A stretch of DNA of 64,000 nucleotides from Adiantum capillus-veneris (taxonomy: Eukaryota > Streptophyta > Polypodiopsida > Polypodiales > Pteridaceae). The first letter of the stretch is position 1, and each line of letters starts with the position of its first letter. Location of the stretch: the NCBI GenBank assembly GCA_014529385.2, contig CM043968.1, positions 30,415,013 through 30,479,012 on the forward strand, given 5' to 3'. A program made the position numbers and the translations under genes. This document shows, one piece after another, positions 44,258 to 56,000 of the stretch. Below the pieces are notes generated by a model. The model ran no database searches and was not told the DNA's origin. It worked only from the letters and a program-made list of their open reading frames with translations.

Positions 44258-44773
44258 CTACATCTCAATTAAGCCGTCCATTACATGATCACACAAACAG
44301 CTCTCACAATAAAAACATGTGTTTGGACACTCGGCTAAAGGAAGGATACGAGTCGCCAAGACTACCCCATACTCCTGGGTGCGAGGTGTATTGTTAAAAT
44401 ATCCTCTTAGTGGATGGTCATAACTACAATACAAATAAATCTTATGAGGAGGTAAGAACTGAGCTAGCAGGTATAACCGCTCTGAAAAACCTTGCTTCAG
44501 TGAATTTTCTATGTAATAATACTGGGTCCCTAGACCCAGAGCCTCAGTTACCATCGCTAAACAAATATTGTTTCTGAAATGCCTGCGACCCCAAAGGGTC
44601 ACTCGCGTCACTCGGCCCTGATATGTCCACCACATAGTTTGGGAAAAAGCAGTTTCTAATTGCAGAAATAGATGACGTTCATAACGAAGTAAGGTTGATC
44701 TTCGAGTAGATTTGCTTGACAAAAGAAGATGTGCAGTTGCTATGGCAAAAACCTGGTCTTGACTGTAAGCCAT
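44258..44773 (-). CDS. 171-residue antisense ORF in the right pseudo-LTR
   Basis: Open - strand frame MAYSQDQVFAIATAHLL... with a Cys-rich end (CFYCESCLCDHV). No family is recognised. The left pseudo-LTR has the same region but with one-base indels (near 31103 and 31232) that break the frame. A second antisense frame of 97 residues is open in both copies (32201-31908 and 45456-45163) but has collected many amino-acid changes. It could be a genuine antisense gene of the element or a chance frame; I lean to chance. Confidence 0.25.
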   Translation of the reverse strand: MAYSQDQVFAIATAHLLLSSKSTRRSTLLRYERHLFLQLETAFSQTMWWTYQGRVTRVTLWGRRHFRNNICLAMVTEALGLGTQYYYIENSLKQGFSERLYLLAQFLPPHKIYLYCSYDHPLRGYFNNTPRTQEYGVVLATRILPLAECPNTCFYCESCLCDHVMDGLIEM

Positions 44774-45421
44774 AATATGTTAGATAAACCTGAGGAACAA
44801 ATAAGCTTGTGATGTTACTCTGGACTCGGTTTTGTAAAAATAACACATGTCTTTTGTAGAACCACTTTTTGACTCTTAAACCAAATTAGAACTTATAAAA
44901 AGTACCCGCAATTGACTTCTCTAAATAAGACTAACGCACACCATTAAGATCGGTGCATGTATACTGTATGACATAAGCTCACTGTATAGTTTTGTCGAAT
45001 AACGGGGTATGTAGTATCACCCAGGGCTAGGTACAATAAACGTGCAACGAATTACGAACCGGGTATTGAACATGTGAATGGAGTATTATATGCTGCCAGG
45101 GTAAAAAATGGGGGTAGTATGACGTGTCCTTGCAATTACTTAACTCTATCTCTACATTATACTCAAAAGCAATGCTCTGTAGCATTTAGGTTTCTCTGCA
45201 TTAAATTTTTGTGATTCCTATTGCACGCTACCGCCTGTGTATTTGAGGAAGGGTCTGCAACAGGCGTATACTGTATCAGATATTGCGCAACATAGCCTGT
45301 AACTTCTGGATCTTTGGCTGGAGTAATCCCTGAGAATAAGGCCGTAGTGGCGACCTCGATTGGGGGAAACCCGTCCGACTTTGTGTCTATGGCGTGTCTT
45401 CTATAGATGGGCATCATCAAG

Positions 45422-45429
45422 TATAAAAA
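45422..45429 (+). promoter_or_regulatory. TATA box in right pseudo-LTR
   Basis: TATAAAAA with the same flanks and the same downstream stem-loop as 32167-32174. Confidence 0.55.
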
Positions 45430-45536
45430 CATCTCAAGGTGAGTACTCATACTCACTTAGCATTGTGCTCTGTTAACACCTGTAAGTGCGTTCAAAACTA
45501 TGTGAGTTCGAATCTATTGAATACTGAGAGCTCAAC

Positions 45537-45683
45537 ATGCCGAAAAAGATTGGAAAGGGGATTGCGGATGCTTCTTCGTCTCCTAATCTACAGGTTAAAC
45601 AAAGTTTTTTTGCTCTCAATACTGTTGAAAGAAACTATGAGCCGAAATTTGTGGCTTTGTTGAAAGTACTTGAATCTCAGTAA
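45537..45683 (+). CDS. Conserved 48-residue ORF, right copy
   Basis: Same frame and length as 32282-32428 (MPKKIGKGIADASSSPNLQ...), retaining the CAG|GTTAAA donor-like site. In the right repeat it has no element body downstream, so any transcript would read out into flanking DNA. Confidence 0.3.
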   Translation: MPKKIGKGIADASSSPNLQVKQSFFALNTVERNYEPKFVALLKVLESQ

Positions 45684-47763
45684 AATGTAAAGTTGTGTAA
45701 AACCATTAATTAGGCTCTGTTTTTTTTTTTTAAAATAAACCAGGTTCTGGAAACTGGCTCTTTCTGGTAAGGAGAAGAAATGTGAATGTCTCATCTAAAA
45801 CTAAGAACTACTAGGTTTTGTTATGATTGATGGAAGTAATGAGTCTGATTTTCGTAAAATATGCTGTAAAACTGGTTTTTTTGAGAAAAAATCTGTCCTT
45901 AATTTTTTTTAAAAAGGACTGCCAGGTCTGAAAGTTATCTTAACATATGGTTGCATTGAATATAAGATGGTGTGGTATCTAACGGGAAATGGTTGTATAT
46001 ATGGTTGAGATGCTATTTTTTGTAGAATAGCTACTCAATAGGTGTAATGTACTTATGAAAGGGATACTGCACGTCTCGTAAGAAACCAGAAATTCATAAA
46101 AAATGAGTTGTAATGGTCTTATAAGATTGGTAGGATATTTTGGTTAGTTGTAATACTACAGGTCTGAGGTACTTTGGGTAAGTGGACAGACCCTAGAATG
46201 ATTCGTTTTCTAGTTCGGGTGCCTATTTTATTGAAACGCTAAAGATTATTTTGAGGTCACTGAATACTAGTTTCGGAATTGTTGCCCTATCTTTTGATAT
46301 TTTGTAGGTAGTGTGTGGCAAATTGAAAATCGACCTTTTTTACCGTATTACATCACCTACTAGTAAGATTGATTTGTTTTTTAGTGCAGATGCCTATCTT
46401 ACTGAATCGGCTAGTAGTTATTTTGAATTTGCTGAATACTGGCTTCGGATATGTTGCCCTATCTTCTGATATTCTTTAGAAATTGAGTGGCATCACATAC
46501 CGGATTGTGGTAGTAAAAAGCTGGTTTCAAATTTACTTGATCTTTTTTTACATCACATGCTGGGAAGATTAGTGAAAGTTTCTGGTGGCTGATCACTGAT
46601 TCAGCATAATGACAGATTTCTGCTGGCCATGGTTGGTTTGACCCTCGGCTATTCAATAAAATATGCTTGCCATCATCTGCTGGCTTCTTATTCTCACTCA
46701 AGTATATATGAACTGGTCTTTACCTATCATCTTGCAGTATATACAACAAAACGATTCTAGTGGGTTGGTTTAAAAGGTTCTCGATATTGTGAGGAATGTC
46801 ATATATTTCCCTTTAGCTGATCCTGGCTGGTTACTCTTATGTCATTTCTTTCTCGGACGAGGTCTGAGTTGGCTCTAGGGACTGAGTCGTCTAGGGTATT
46901 ATGGTATGAAATACAGTTTATAGCTGGCTTGGGCTACAGTATGTCAGACATGACATAATAACATATATAGTTCTTGATAAAGGAAGTGAATATAACTAAA
47001 AAAAGGGGGAGCTCTGGTTTGTAAATTGGTAAATTCTTAGATGTTTTTTTTGGGATATCTCAGCTTGTTTATAAAAGGGTTTTTGAAGTAAGATCTGTTC
47101 AAAAAGATTATTTTTTCTATACTTCAAACTACAAGGAAGAGTGGTCCTTAATAGACTAAGATCAGGCTCGAGATTACTTGTGCCTACCTCTATAGAGTGA
47201 AATTCTGTTCAATCTGATTAAAGAAGAAGTTTTCTTTTTTTTAATCTCTGTAAAAAACTCCTAAAATCTTAGGTTTGGCAAAGAAAGTTTTTTTTTAAAA
47301 AAATATAATCAAGAAATAACCAGACATATAGCTACTCTATGGGGTTTTTACTTTCCTTTATCAGATTGGAAAAAAAGTAAGGGAACTTTTATCTAAAAGA
47401 ACAAAATACAAGTTAAGGACTGTGTGTTTTTTGAATGGTGACACAGATAACAACTGTGATGGCCAGCATCACTTGCGTACAGTCACGTGCTAACGAATTG
47501 TTTTCTTGTGGCTATGGGTGTAGGCGAGGGCTACCTTATTTGATTAAAACATTCTGTTCTTAACGTATGGCGGATCTCTTACCGTGATGCAAAATTTCCC
47601 AAACTATGGGATTGCGGTTTCCCGCGCTGGATTTTGTTATCTTCATTACCTTGTACAAAATTTATTTTCAACTGCAAATAAATTATTGTACAAATCCATT
47701 GTATTATTCTAGAATTGTTGGAGACAGTGTTCGTTTGCGTATATTTATAGATTTAGAACTGCT

Positions 47764-47796
47764 ACACACACACACACACATACATACCCACACACA
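47764..47796. repeat. CA-rich microsatellite at the right edge of the Penelope-like element
   Basis: A CA run to 47780, then CATACATACCCACACACA. Further out, TTGTGTGTG at about 47804-47812 makes a short inverted CA/TG arrangement. Confidence 0.9.
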
Positions 47797-50700
47797 TTTA
47801 TTCTTGTGTGTGCCTTGCAAGTCATTGCTCACAATTCATGTAGCAAATGGCCCCACCATCTAACACACTACAACACATTGCCATCAATGCATAATTTGAG
47901 AACCATGAAACACATAGAATATCTTGACAAGAACACATTTTGGCCATTCACTTGTAAGGATAAAAAGAGTATACACCTAAGTATCTTCTCCACTAACGCC
48001 TATTTTTTAGAAGGCCAAAAACCTAGATAAAGTGAAGGTGGATTCTAGATCAAAATTCAAAAAATTTATTGGTTTTTACGATAACGATTATAGAATTTTA
48101 GTGGGGTTAGACATAGCTATGATTTAGAGAGTTTAGCCAAGCAAAAATACACTAAGTATCATTTTTGGAAACATGGCATGAGGGTTTGCCAAAAAAACAT
48201 TTCTTCTAACTAGTGATAAAAAGGGCACACTTGAATCTTTCCTAATTGTTAGGATTGAATATGAGGGAATTGTCAGTTTTTGCAAATCTTGTAGCCAAAA
48301 AGGTTGTAGTTTTAGTTGACTAAAATTACAATAAACCCTAATAATTTACAAGAAATGCATGCAAAATCCCAATTTCTAAGAAAAGGAGACTATGGGTCTT
48401 GCCAAAAGAATTAAATATGACTAGAGATATAAAGAATACACTTAAAACTCTCCTAGTTTTTATGATCAAATGTGAGAGATTTGCCATAATTTGCAATAAA
48501 GTAATATAATTTCCCTCAAGAAAAGCCCAAATCTAGCTAGGATTTGTAGTTAATATTATGTTAAACCCACGTATTGCCATAATACATGACATGATCCCAA
48601 TTGCCAGGAAAAGGAAAGTATGGGCCTTATAGGTGTGAAAATTGTAACCTCCTTAAACTAACACATTGGCGTTAATAATGATGTACATAATACACTAAAT
48701 GTAGGTTTTTTCTATCACTGTGCAGCATAAGGGTAGAGTGTTCATAGCATAGAATAGAGCATCTACTTCTAGTGAGCAAAAGTCCATCTTCCATTGAACA
48801 TGTGCAAAAAGTATGGCCCAACGAAATGATTGCAAAATTGACGATAAGGGGTATTTAGAAATTTTGAAAAAGTTCTAGAGAAATTTGGAAGTATCATATA
48901 ACATTTGCCAAATATGAGAGGTATTTAATAGACTTGGGTTGCCTGATCCCCCTTCACCCCCCCTCTATCTATGGTATACATAAAAAATAAGTGGGGGACT
49001 ACCCCTATTGTATACGCTTATGCTATTCCTATTAAAAACCCCTCTTCCTTACACTCACGTGATACCATATGAAACTACTCAGTGAATTTCCCGGGTCTTA
49101 CATGCCATTAGGGTCCCTTTTATTGGTGAGAATTCATAGTTAAAGCGTTTTATAAATAGTGTTTGAACACTTTCCATATATAGGTTTTATATAGTGACCA
49201 CCTCAGAATGCACATCTTTACATGCAAGCATTGTGGTTTTCTTTACAAATGCAAACTCTTTAAACATATGCACAAAACAATGAATAGGCAAACACCACCT
49301 CAAGGACACATACCTTAAATATTTATAATATTTTAAGGATTTTTGGACATCTACTACCATCCTTTGCTTGAAAGATGCTACCGATCATAAATCTTGTTAT
49401 GGCCACTCCATACTTAATAAGGAAGATACCTTGATGGGTTCAAGCTTCCCATAACCTTACGTAGAAGTAGGTAATAGAGAAATGAGAATAGAAGAAAATT
49501 ATTCTTTGAACCAATTTGGAATGGGCAAAGGTGTGCAAAAATTGTTGCTCCAATATCTGCATGTTGTATAACATTTAATGTAAACATAATTATGAAGCCA
49601 TAAAAACATTCCACTATGACTTCACACCAACTTTGTATTCTCAAAACATGTACTTACAATGTGATGGAAATCGAACTGGTTGTTGCAATTTCATGCTTGA
49701 CATTGAGAAAACATGTTGCACAATGGCTACGATCCCCTTGTCCTTGCGATTCTTGAAGCCAAGGAGCTTTCATTTCCAATGATGATCCAAGTTTGCATGG
49801 TTTTGAACACGGTGAGGGCCAATAGAAGATGGTTGCATGTATACCCAAGCATCTTTGGTGAACTCTTGTGGCACCCACTCACCATATATACCTCTTAGGT
49901 TGTGGCATGCAAGTGCTATGATCTCATCCTTTGGATGCCTTTGCAGAGTAGATATGCATGAGTAAAGAAAATTAAGATGAGGAGGAGGACCTTGTTTGTT
50001 GCTACAATGCAAGTGGGAGAATGGGAATGAGTTTGCTTGGTGTGCCAATGGGAGCTAGGAGTGGTAGAGAGGGGGAGGAGCATGGTTGGTGCCGCAATGG
50101 AGATAGGAGCAGGTGGATGACCCTTGCTTGGTGTGGCAATGGGAGGTGGGAGGGAAGGAGAGAGGAACTTTCTTGCTATTGCTATGGAGATAGCAGTAGA
50201 GAGATGATGTTGAAGTAGAGGGTGAGTGTGATGGTTGCAACCAAGGAGGGCTTGGACAAAGGGGTTCTAGAGAGAGAGACAATCACTTTTTCATTATGGA
50301 GCATATTTGGGGGAGCTTTGGAGAGAAGAAAATGATGTCTCAATGTTTTTTTGAAAATGTTTAAAGTTTAGGGTTTTTTGGTGCATGTTTTGACTTTTGG
50401 AGGTCAAAAACTGTTTTTTTGACCATAAAATACACGTTTGTTGAAGAAGATAACATTTGTTTTTTGAAAAAAATTAAAAATTTTCAAAATTTTGGGGTTT
50501 TTTCAAACCGGGTTAAAAAGGAGGAAAACTTGGAGGTTCCAAGTCCCCCCCCCACCTTCTCACACTAGGTAAGAGGCCCTACTATTTGGAGGGTATAGAG
50601 TGTGTCCACCACCCTCTTCCTATTGGTTGGTATCTAATAAACCTTAATCCCAAAGGGCTCCTAGAGGGGTCACACTTTTCCTAATGTTTCATAATTTGCA

Positions 50701-51774
50701 TCCTTGTGTGAACGCCATATCTTGTTTACACATGGAGCATTCTTTATGCACAAATATGGTTTTCTTAAAATCTTTTTAGCACTCAGGGTATTGAGAAATC
50801 CTATTATCAAGCTAGGGGGTGTACTTTTAAATTACTTGCCATGGTGGTGGTGTGGTACAGTCTAACTATTTGGAAGAGATGTTCAACTAGTCCTTCTGTA
50901 CAACATTTTCTCATAAGATCACCGTGGAGAGTGTGCAATAATCGAAGATTACAAGGGAAGTACACAACTTGCATTGTCAAGACTATATCAATAAATGGAA
51001 AATGTCACAAGGCCTTGCCAAGCATGCAACATGGTGACAACGTGTAGGGTGTAGCATGTGTCGATGTAGATTCAGCACCAATAACTCCTCCATGCTTGTA
51101 AATTTACTTTGATTAAAGTTTGGGTGTGGGAAGCACTCCTTTAAAAATAAACTCTTAATAAAAATATTAGTGTGAAAGGGTGCTTTTAAAATTAGGCCCT
51201 TATAAATATAAGGTCCACTTAATTTTTACTTGTTTATTTACTCATTCTCACAGGTGAGCTCCCACCACTCCCCATGGTGTGCACATAAAAACCCACCAAA
51301 GAGCATCCACCTATCAATGCAAACACTCTCCAAATTTGCGAGAAGCAGGCATGGGTAAGAAACATACATAAATGCTCACAAATGTTGGGGCATTCGGGAA
51401 TATCCTTTAGCTCTAGGCAAGGTAGTCAAGGAGAGGGATCATCATGGGTGCAGGAGTAGAAGGAGGCACAAGAGTAGCATCCAATGAAAAGACATAAGAC
51501 CTCTGTCCAATGATGGAGAGATGATAAAGAAAGATCATCATCTGAGATTGATAGAGAAGAGTCAGCACACCACCAAGCACAAGCAAGAGGGTTGCAATCA
51601 CCAATCATGCATATAGTCAATGAGTCAAAGGTAGAGCCACCATGAAAAACATGCTTACATACCATGTAAACACCAAGTGCCAATGGTGGGGAAGACATTG
51701 TCCCATGGGATAAGGCTCTCCCTACACAACATCGATAGGCAAGGAGTGAGAAGGATGGCAAGGAGCCAATGGAG
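47797..51774. other. Non-coding stretch between the Penelope-like and copia elements
   Basis: AT-rich, no gene or element recognised. The segment at 48838-48935 (GGGGTATTTAGAAATTTTG..GAGAGGTATTTAA) loosely resembles the iterated module of the MITE at 9483. At 49770-50048 a - strand frame (QRHPKDEIIALACHNLRGIYGEWVPQEF) looks protein-like but matches no family I know. G-rich direct repeats (GGTGTGGCAATGGGAG types) occur at about 50030-50230. Confidence 0.5.
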
Positions 51775-51779
51775 GAGCG

Positions 51780-51971
51780 TGTTGGGGTATAAAGCCCAAT
51801 GTGGTCGCCCAGGTAAGTGGGCGGGCCGACAGGTATGTACACATATTCTTTTGTTAAAACCTAATAAGAACTCACTATGCTCTACACATAACAGTAGAGC
51901 GAGTTCACCATATCGTCGTGCTCTTCTTCTCGCACTCTCTCTCACGTCGCACTTCCGCTCGTACTCCTTCA
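51780..51971 (+). repeat. Copia 5' LTR (192 bp)
   Basis: Starts TGTTGGGGTATAAAGCCC and ends CGTACTCCTTCA. Short for a copia LTR. Confidence 0.95.
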
Positions 51972-51973
51972 AC

Positions 51974-51988
51974 TGGTATCAGAGCTCA
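51974..51988 (+). promoter_or_regulatory. Copia primer-binding site
   Basis: TGGTATCAGAGCTCA, complementary to the 3' end of initiator tRNA-Met, two bases after the LTR. Confidence 0.93.
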
Positions 51989-53003
51989 GATCGAGGCTCG
52001 GGGCAACACTGCAGGAGGCTAGAGTCACCAACTCAGATTGGAGTGAAATTCATTCTGAGGTCATCTCGGCCACCGTTCGGCTTGGACAAAGGTCTGCGCA
52101 GGCCATTTTCGACTACGTGGTCTCGACGGGTGCAGATCCGACTCTGCAAATTTGGGGTTTTCGACCTACGACAGCAGGTGCTAAGGATATCGACACTCCT
52201 AGAGTGTTGATTTGTGGTTGTCTACACATCGAAGGACGGCTCACAGTTCTTGGAGGCGTGTCACATACGACACGGGCGCATCTACACACAGACTATAGGC
52301 GACATCCACTAGTTCATCAGGTAGCTTGTGTTTGCTGCTTGATATTCCAGATTTCATCCTGACATTGCAGGTACTTCCACATGGGATGTATTGTCAGAGA
52401 TGATGTATGTCTGTTGAGGGTTTGCTGGCTGTGAGTCACGCAGCAAACAACCGCCGCAGCGGTTACAACATACAGTGGGAAATTTGTGGATGTATGACTT
52501 TGTGGGAAGTCTATGTACTGTCAGATTTACTGCAGCCTTTGTTGAGGGTCGAGTGAGGTTTTATTGAGCTGGGGGATTCTCGAATGTTGAGATCCTTTCG
52601 GTGATACAGGTCTTGGAGCGATCTCTCGAGCACCCTTAGATAGGCAGCTAGGATGTATTGACTGTGAGTTAGACAGTTGGGATTGCATCTTTGCTTTACT
52701 GCCGTTGAGGCATTGTCGCAGTCTATGCTTACAGGACAATGACAGGACAGTCAGAGACAGTACAGGTGCAGGACAGGTTTACCCACAGCTTACAGTGTTA
52801 GAGAGACAGTGGTTTTTGGAGCTGTTTTTTGGTCTGTTTTTAGTACACCAGAGCCATTTTACAAAGGAGACTCTGCCAAAATTTCTGCAGAATCTGAAGC
52901 TTTCTTGGTTCATTTGACAGGTTGATATTGGTTCAAAGGTCAGTTTACAGGGGAAACTCTGCCGAATTTTTCCCAGGAAAGTAAACTACTGTGAAGCGTA
53001 GCT
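51989..53003 (+). other. Copia 5' leader
   Basis: About 1 kb with no long frame. Two diverged copies of a short module (CATTTTACAAAGGAGACTCTGCC near 52855 and CAGTTTACAGGGGAAACTCTGCC near 52940) lie just ahead of the gag ATG. It would hold packaging and dimerisation signals in a working copy. Confidence 0.6.
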
Positions 53004-56000
53004 ATGGCTGGATCACAGGACACTGCTCTTTACAATATCAAGAAGCTGGATGGAACCAATTTCCCATTGTGGAAGAAGCAGATTTGGCACGTGTTGGTAC
53101 AAAAGAAGCAGATAAAACCTATAAAGCTCAAAGGGATAAAACCAAAAGATATGGACGAAGATGAATGGAGCGAAATGGATGAATTGGCACTTTCTACCAT
53201 TATGCTGACTTTGGCAGAAAGCGTTTACTTCAATGTAGCAGACAAGATGTCGGCTTATCAAGCATGGTTAAAGCTAAGTGATCTTTATGAGAAGCAGAGT
53301 GCAGCTTCACAGGTATACTGGCTTAAGAAGCTTGTTGACTTGAAGATGAAAGAAGGGACACCTATGTCCAATCATCTGAATGAATTCAACACAATCTATA
53401 GTCAGTTGTCAGCTCAAGGTGTCAAGTTTGATGAACCTGTTAGAGCTATGTTCCTGTTGATCACATTGCCGGAAAGTTGGGACACTTTTCGCACAGCTTT
53501 GAGTAATTCTGCACCTCCAGATGGTTTGAACATAGCAGGTGTAGAAGGAAGTCTGCTTAGTGAAGAAACCAATAGAAAGACAATGGAAAAAGGCAAAGGA
53601 ACAGCCCTAGTTGTCAGGGGAAGGACCAAAGAAAAGTACAAAGGTGGAAACAGGAATCAGTCTCGTAGCAAGTCCCGCAGTGCTAAAGGCAAGAGTGACA
53701 TAGAATGCTACCATTGTAGCAAGAAGGGTCACATGAAAAGAGACTGCAGAGAATGGAAAGCAGAAAAAGGAAAAGAGAAAGCTGAAGACCATGGTGAGAA
53801 GAACAAGTCCTCAGTGAAGATTCAAGAAATAAATGTGACAAACACTGTTGCAGAGGATGACAGTCTAGTGTCAGGAGACATCTACTTCTTGAAGAATACA
53901 ATGGACTCAGCTCTTCTTACAGCATCTGATGGAAATGCACTGAGTGACTGGATTATAGAGTTAGGGGCATCACTTCATGTGTCTCCAAACAAGGAGTGGT
54001 TTACCTCTTATGTGACCACTAAAGATCATGTTCAGCTAGGCAATGGGCAGACATGTGAGATCTTAGGTGTTGGAGATGTACAATTGAACTTTCAGAATGG
54101 CTCTTCTTTCACGCTGAAGAATGTGAGACATGTTTCCGCAATTACAAAGAGCTTGATCAGCACAGGTTTACTTGATGATGCTGGCTACGTCACCACTTTT
54201 GGACAGAACATGTGGAAGATATCCAAGGGTTCTATGATAGTAGCACATGGAGTAAATTCTGGAGGACTTTACATGATTTATGTATCAAATGTCTCTAAAA
54301 ATGTAATCAATGTAACCGAGCAGCCGAACGTTTCTTTGTGGCATAGCCGGTTAGGACATATGTCCAAGAAGGGAATGGAAATCTTGTCTCGTTCTGGTTA
54401 TTTGCCTGGCTTTTCATTTAATGATTTTGAATTCTGTGAACATTGTCTGTATGGTAAGCAAACACAGCATCCACATAAGCATAGAAGCAATAGAAAAGAT
54501 ACACAGTTGGCACTTGTTCATAGTGATTTGTGTGGACCTATGCCTAACCTATCTCTAGGGGGAGCTTCTTACTTTATGACATTTATAGATGATTACTCGA
54601 GGAAAGTATGGGTTTACTTTCTCAAGCACAAGGATGAAGCGTTTAGTGTTTTCAAAACGTTTGTGACACTTGTGGAGAATCAGAGTGGCAAGAAGCTTAA
54701 ATGATTACGCATTGACAATGGTGAAGAGTATGTTTCAAAGGCCTTTCAGGACTTTTGTGAGTCAAAAGGTATAAAACGTGAACTTACTGCTCCTTACAAT
54801 CCTCCTCAAAATGGTGTTGCTGAGAGGATGAATAGGACCATACAAGAGAAGGTCAGAAGTATGTTGTCTAATGCACAGCTGCCAAATGGGTTTTGGGCTG
54901 AAGCTGTATCAACAGCTGTTCATCTTGTAAATAGATCTCCTAGCAAGGTTTTGCAGAAGGATTCAGTGCAAGAGATGGTATGGTCAGGCAAAATGCCCTC
55001 ATACAAGCATCTCAGAGTCTTTGGCTGTGAGGCATATACTCACGTTCCAAAGGAATTTAGGAACAAACTTGAGCCGAAGAGTAGAAAGTGCATCTTTCTA
55101 TGCTATGGTAATTCTGGTGAGATGGGGTACAGACTTTGGGATCCCGAATCCAGAAAGGTTGTCCACAGCAATGATGTTCACTTTAATGAATCCAAATATC
55201 ATTCTAAACCAGAGAGGGTTGAGGAGATTAGAAGAGTTGTCTTCCAAGAAGATGGACCTGCACGTGCAAGACAAAATGTCAGGGCTCAAGAGGAGCAAGG
55301 ACAGGATAGAGTGGAACCACAGGTTGTGGCTGAGCCTGAGCCACCTATTGTGCGTAGATCTGGACGTGTCACGCAACCTCCTGATAGGTTTGTTCCATCT
55401 ATGAACTATGTCATGTTGACTGATTGCAATGAGCCTTCATGTTACAAGGAAGCAATGCAAATGAAGGACTCCGGGAATTGGCAATTGGCCATGCAGTCAG
55501 AGATGACAGCTCTGCATAAAAACAAGACATGGAAGCTAGTTAAATTACCAAAGGGCAAAAAGGCTCTACCTTGTAAATGGGTTTACAGGTATAAGATCAC
55601 CGCTCATGATAGTCAGCCAAAGTACAAAGCAAGGCTTGTTGCCAAGGGCTTTAAGCAAGAACAAGGCATTGACTTTGATGAAGTCTTCTCTCCGGTGGTC
55701 AAGATGACTACATTGAGACGCTTTCTTGCATTGGTTGCCATATTAGATTTGGTGTTGCACCAAATGGATGTCAAGACAACGTTCTTGCATGGTGATTTAG
55801 ATGTGGAAATTTACATGCAGCAGCTAGAAGGGTTTGTTGAGAAAGGCAAGGAAGATTGGGTATGCCAGTTGTTAAAGAGTCTTTATGGCTTAAAACAATC
55901 ACCGAGGGCATGGTACCATAAATTCCACAAGTTTATGCTTTCTCAAGGCTACAAACGTAGTGAGTTCGATCACTGTCTATATACAAAGAAAGCTAAGGAT

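Larger units (their letters stand above)
30917..47768 (+). mobile_element. Penelope-like retroelement with 3.6-kb direct terminal repeats
   Basis: Two direct repeats, 30917-34554 and 44167-47768, frame an internal region with a gag-like ORF1 and a telomerase-allied reverse transcriptase. There is no RNase H, integrase or DDE domain. Each edge abuts a CA microsatellite: 30879-30916 on the left, 44111-44166 before the right repeat, 47764-47780 on the right end. Penelope-like elements are known to carry such pseudo-LTRs (partial tandem copies), and some clades favour microsatellites. A 5.4-kb LTR element is nested inside (37007-42402); without it the element is about 11.5 kb. The repeats differ by roughly 5% by eye, so the copy is old. 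No GIY-YIG endonuclease was found. Confidence 0.75.
44167..47768 (+). repeat. Right pseudo-LTR (3.60 kb)
   Basis: Direct repeat of 30917-34554, ending GAACTGCTACACA and running into the CA-rich flank. It carries its own TATA box at 45422-45429 and the small ORF at 45537-45683. It differs by scattered substitutions and small indels, for example TTTGTGAACATG on the left versus AGA on the right near the end. Confidence 0.93.

Noticed and set aside
30917-47768. Interpretation as a classical LTR retrotransposon with 3.6-kb LTRs
   Set aside because: No integrase, RNase H, primer site or purine tract was found, no TG..CA ends or 5-bp duplication, and the RT is of Penelope/telomerase type.
30917-47768. 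Interpretation as a DIRS-like element with tyrosine recombinase
   Set aside because: The RT motifs are not of the Ty3-like DIRS type, and no R..HxxR..Y recombinase block was seen on either strand.
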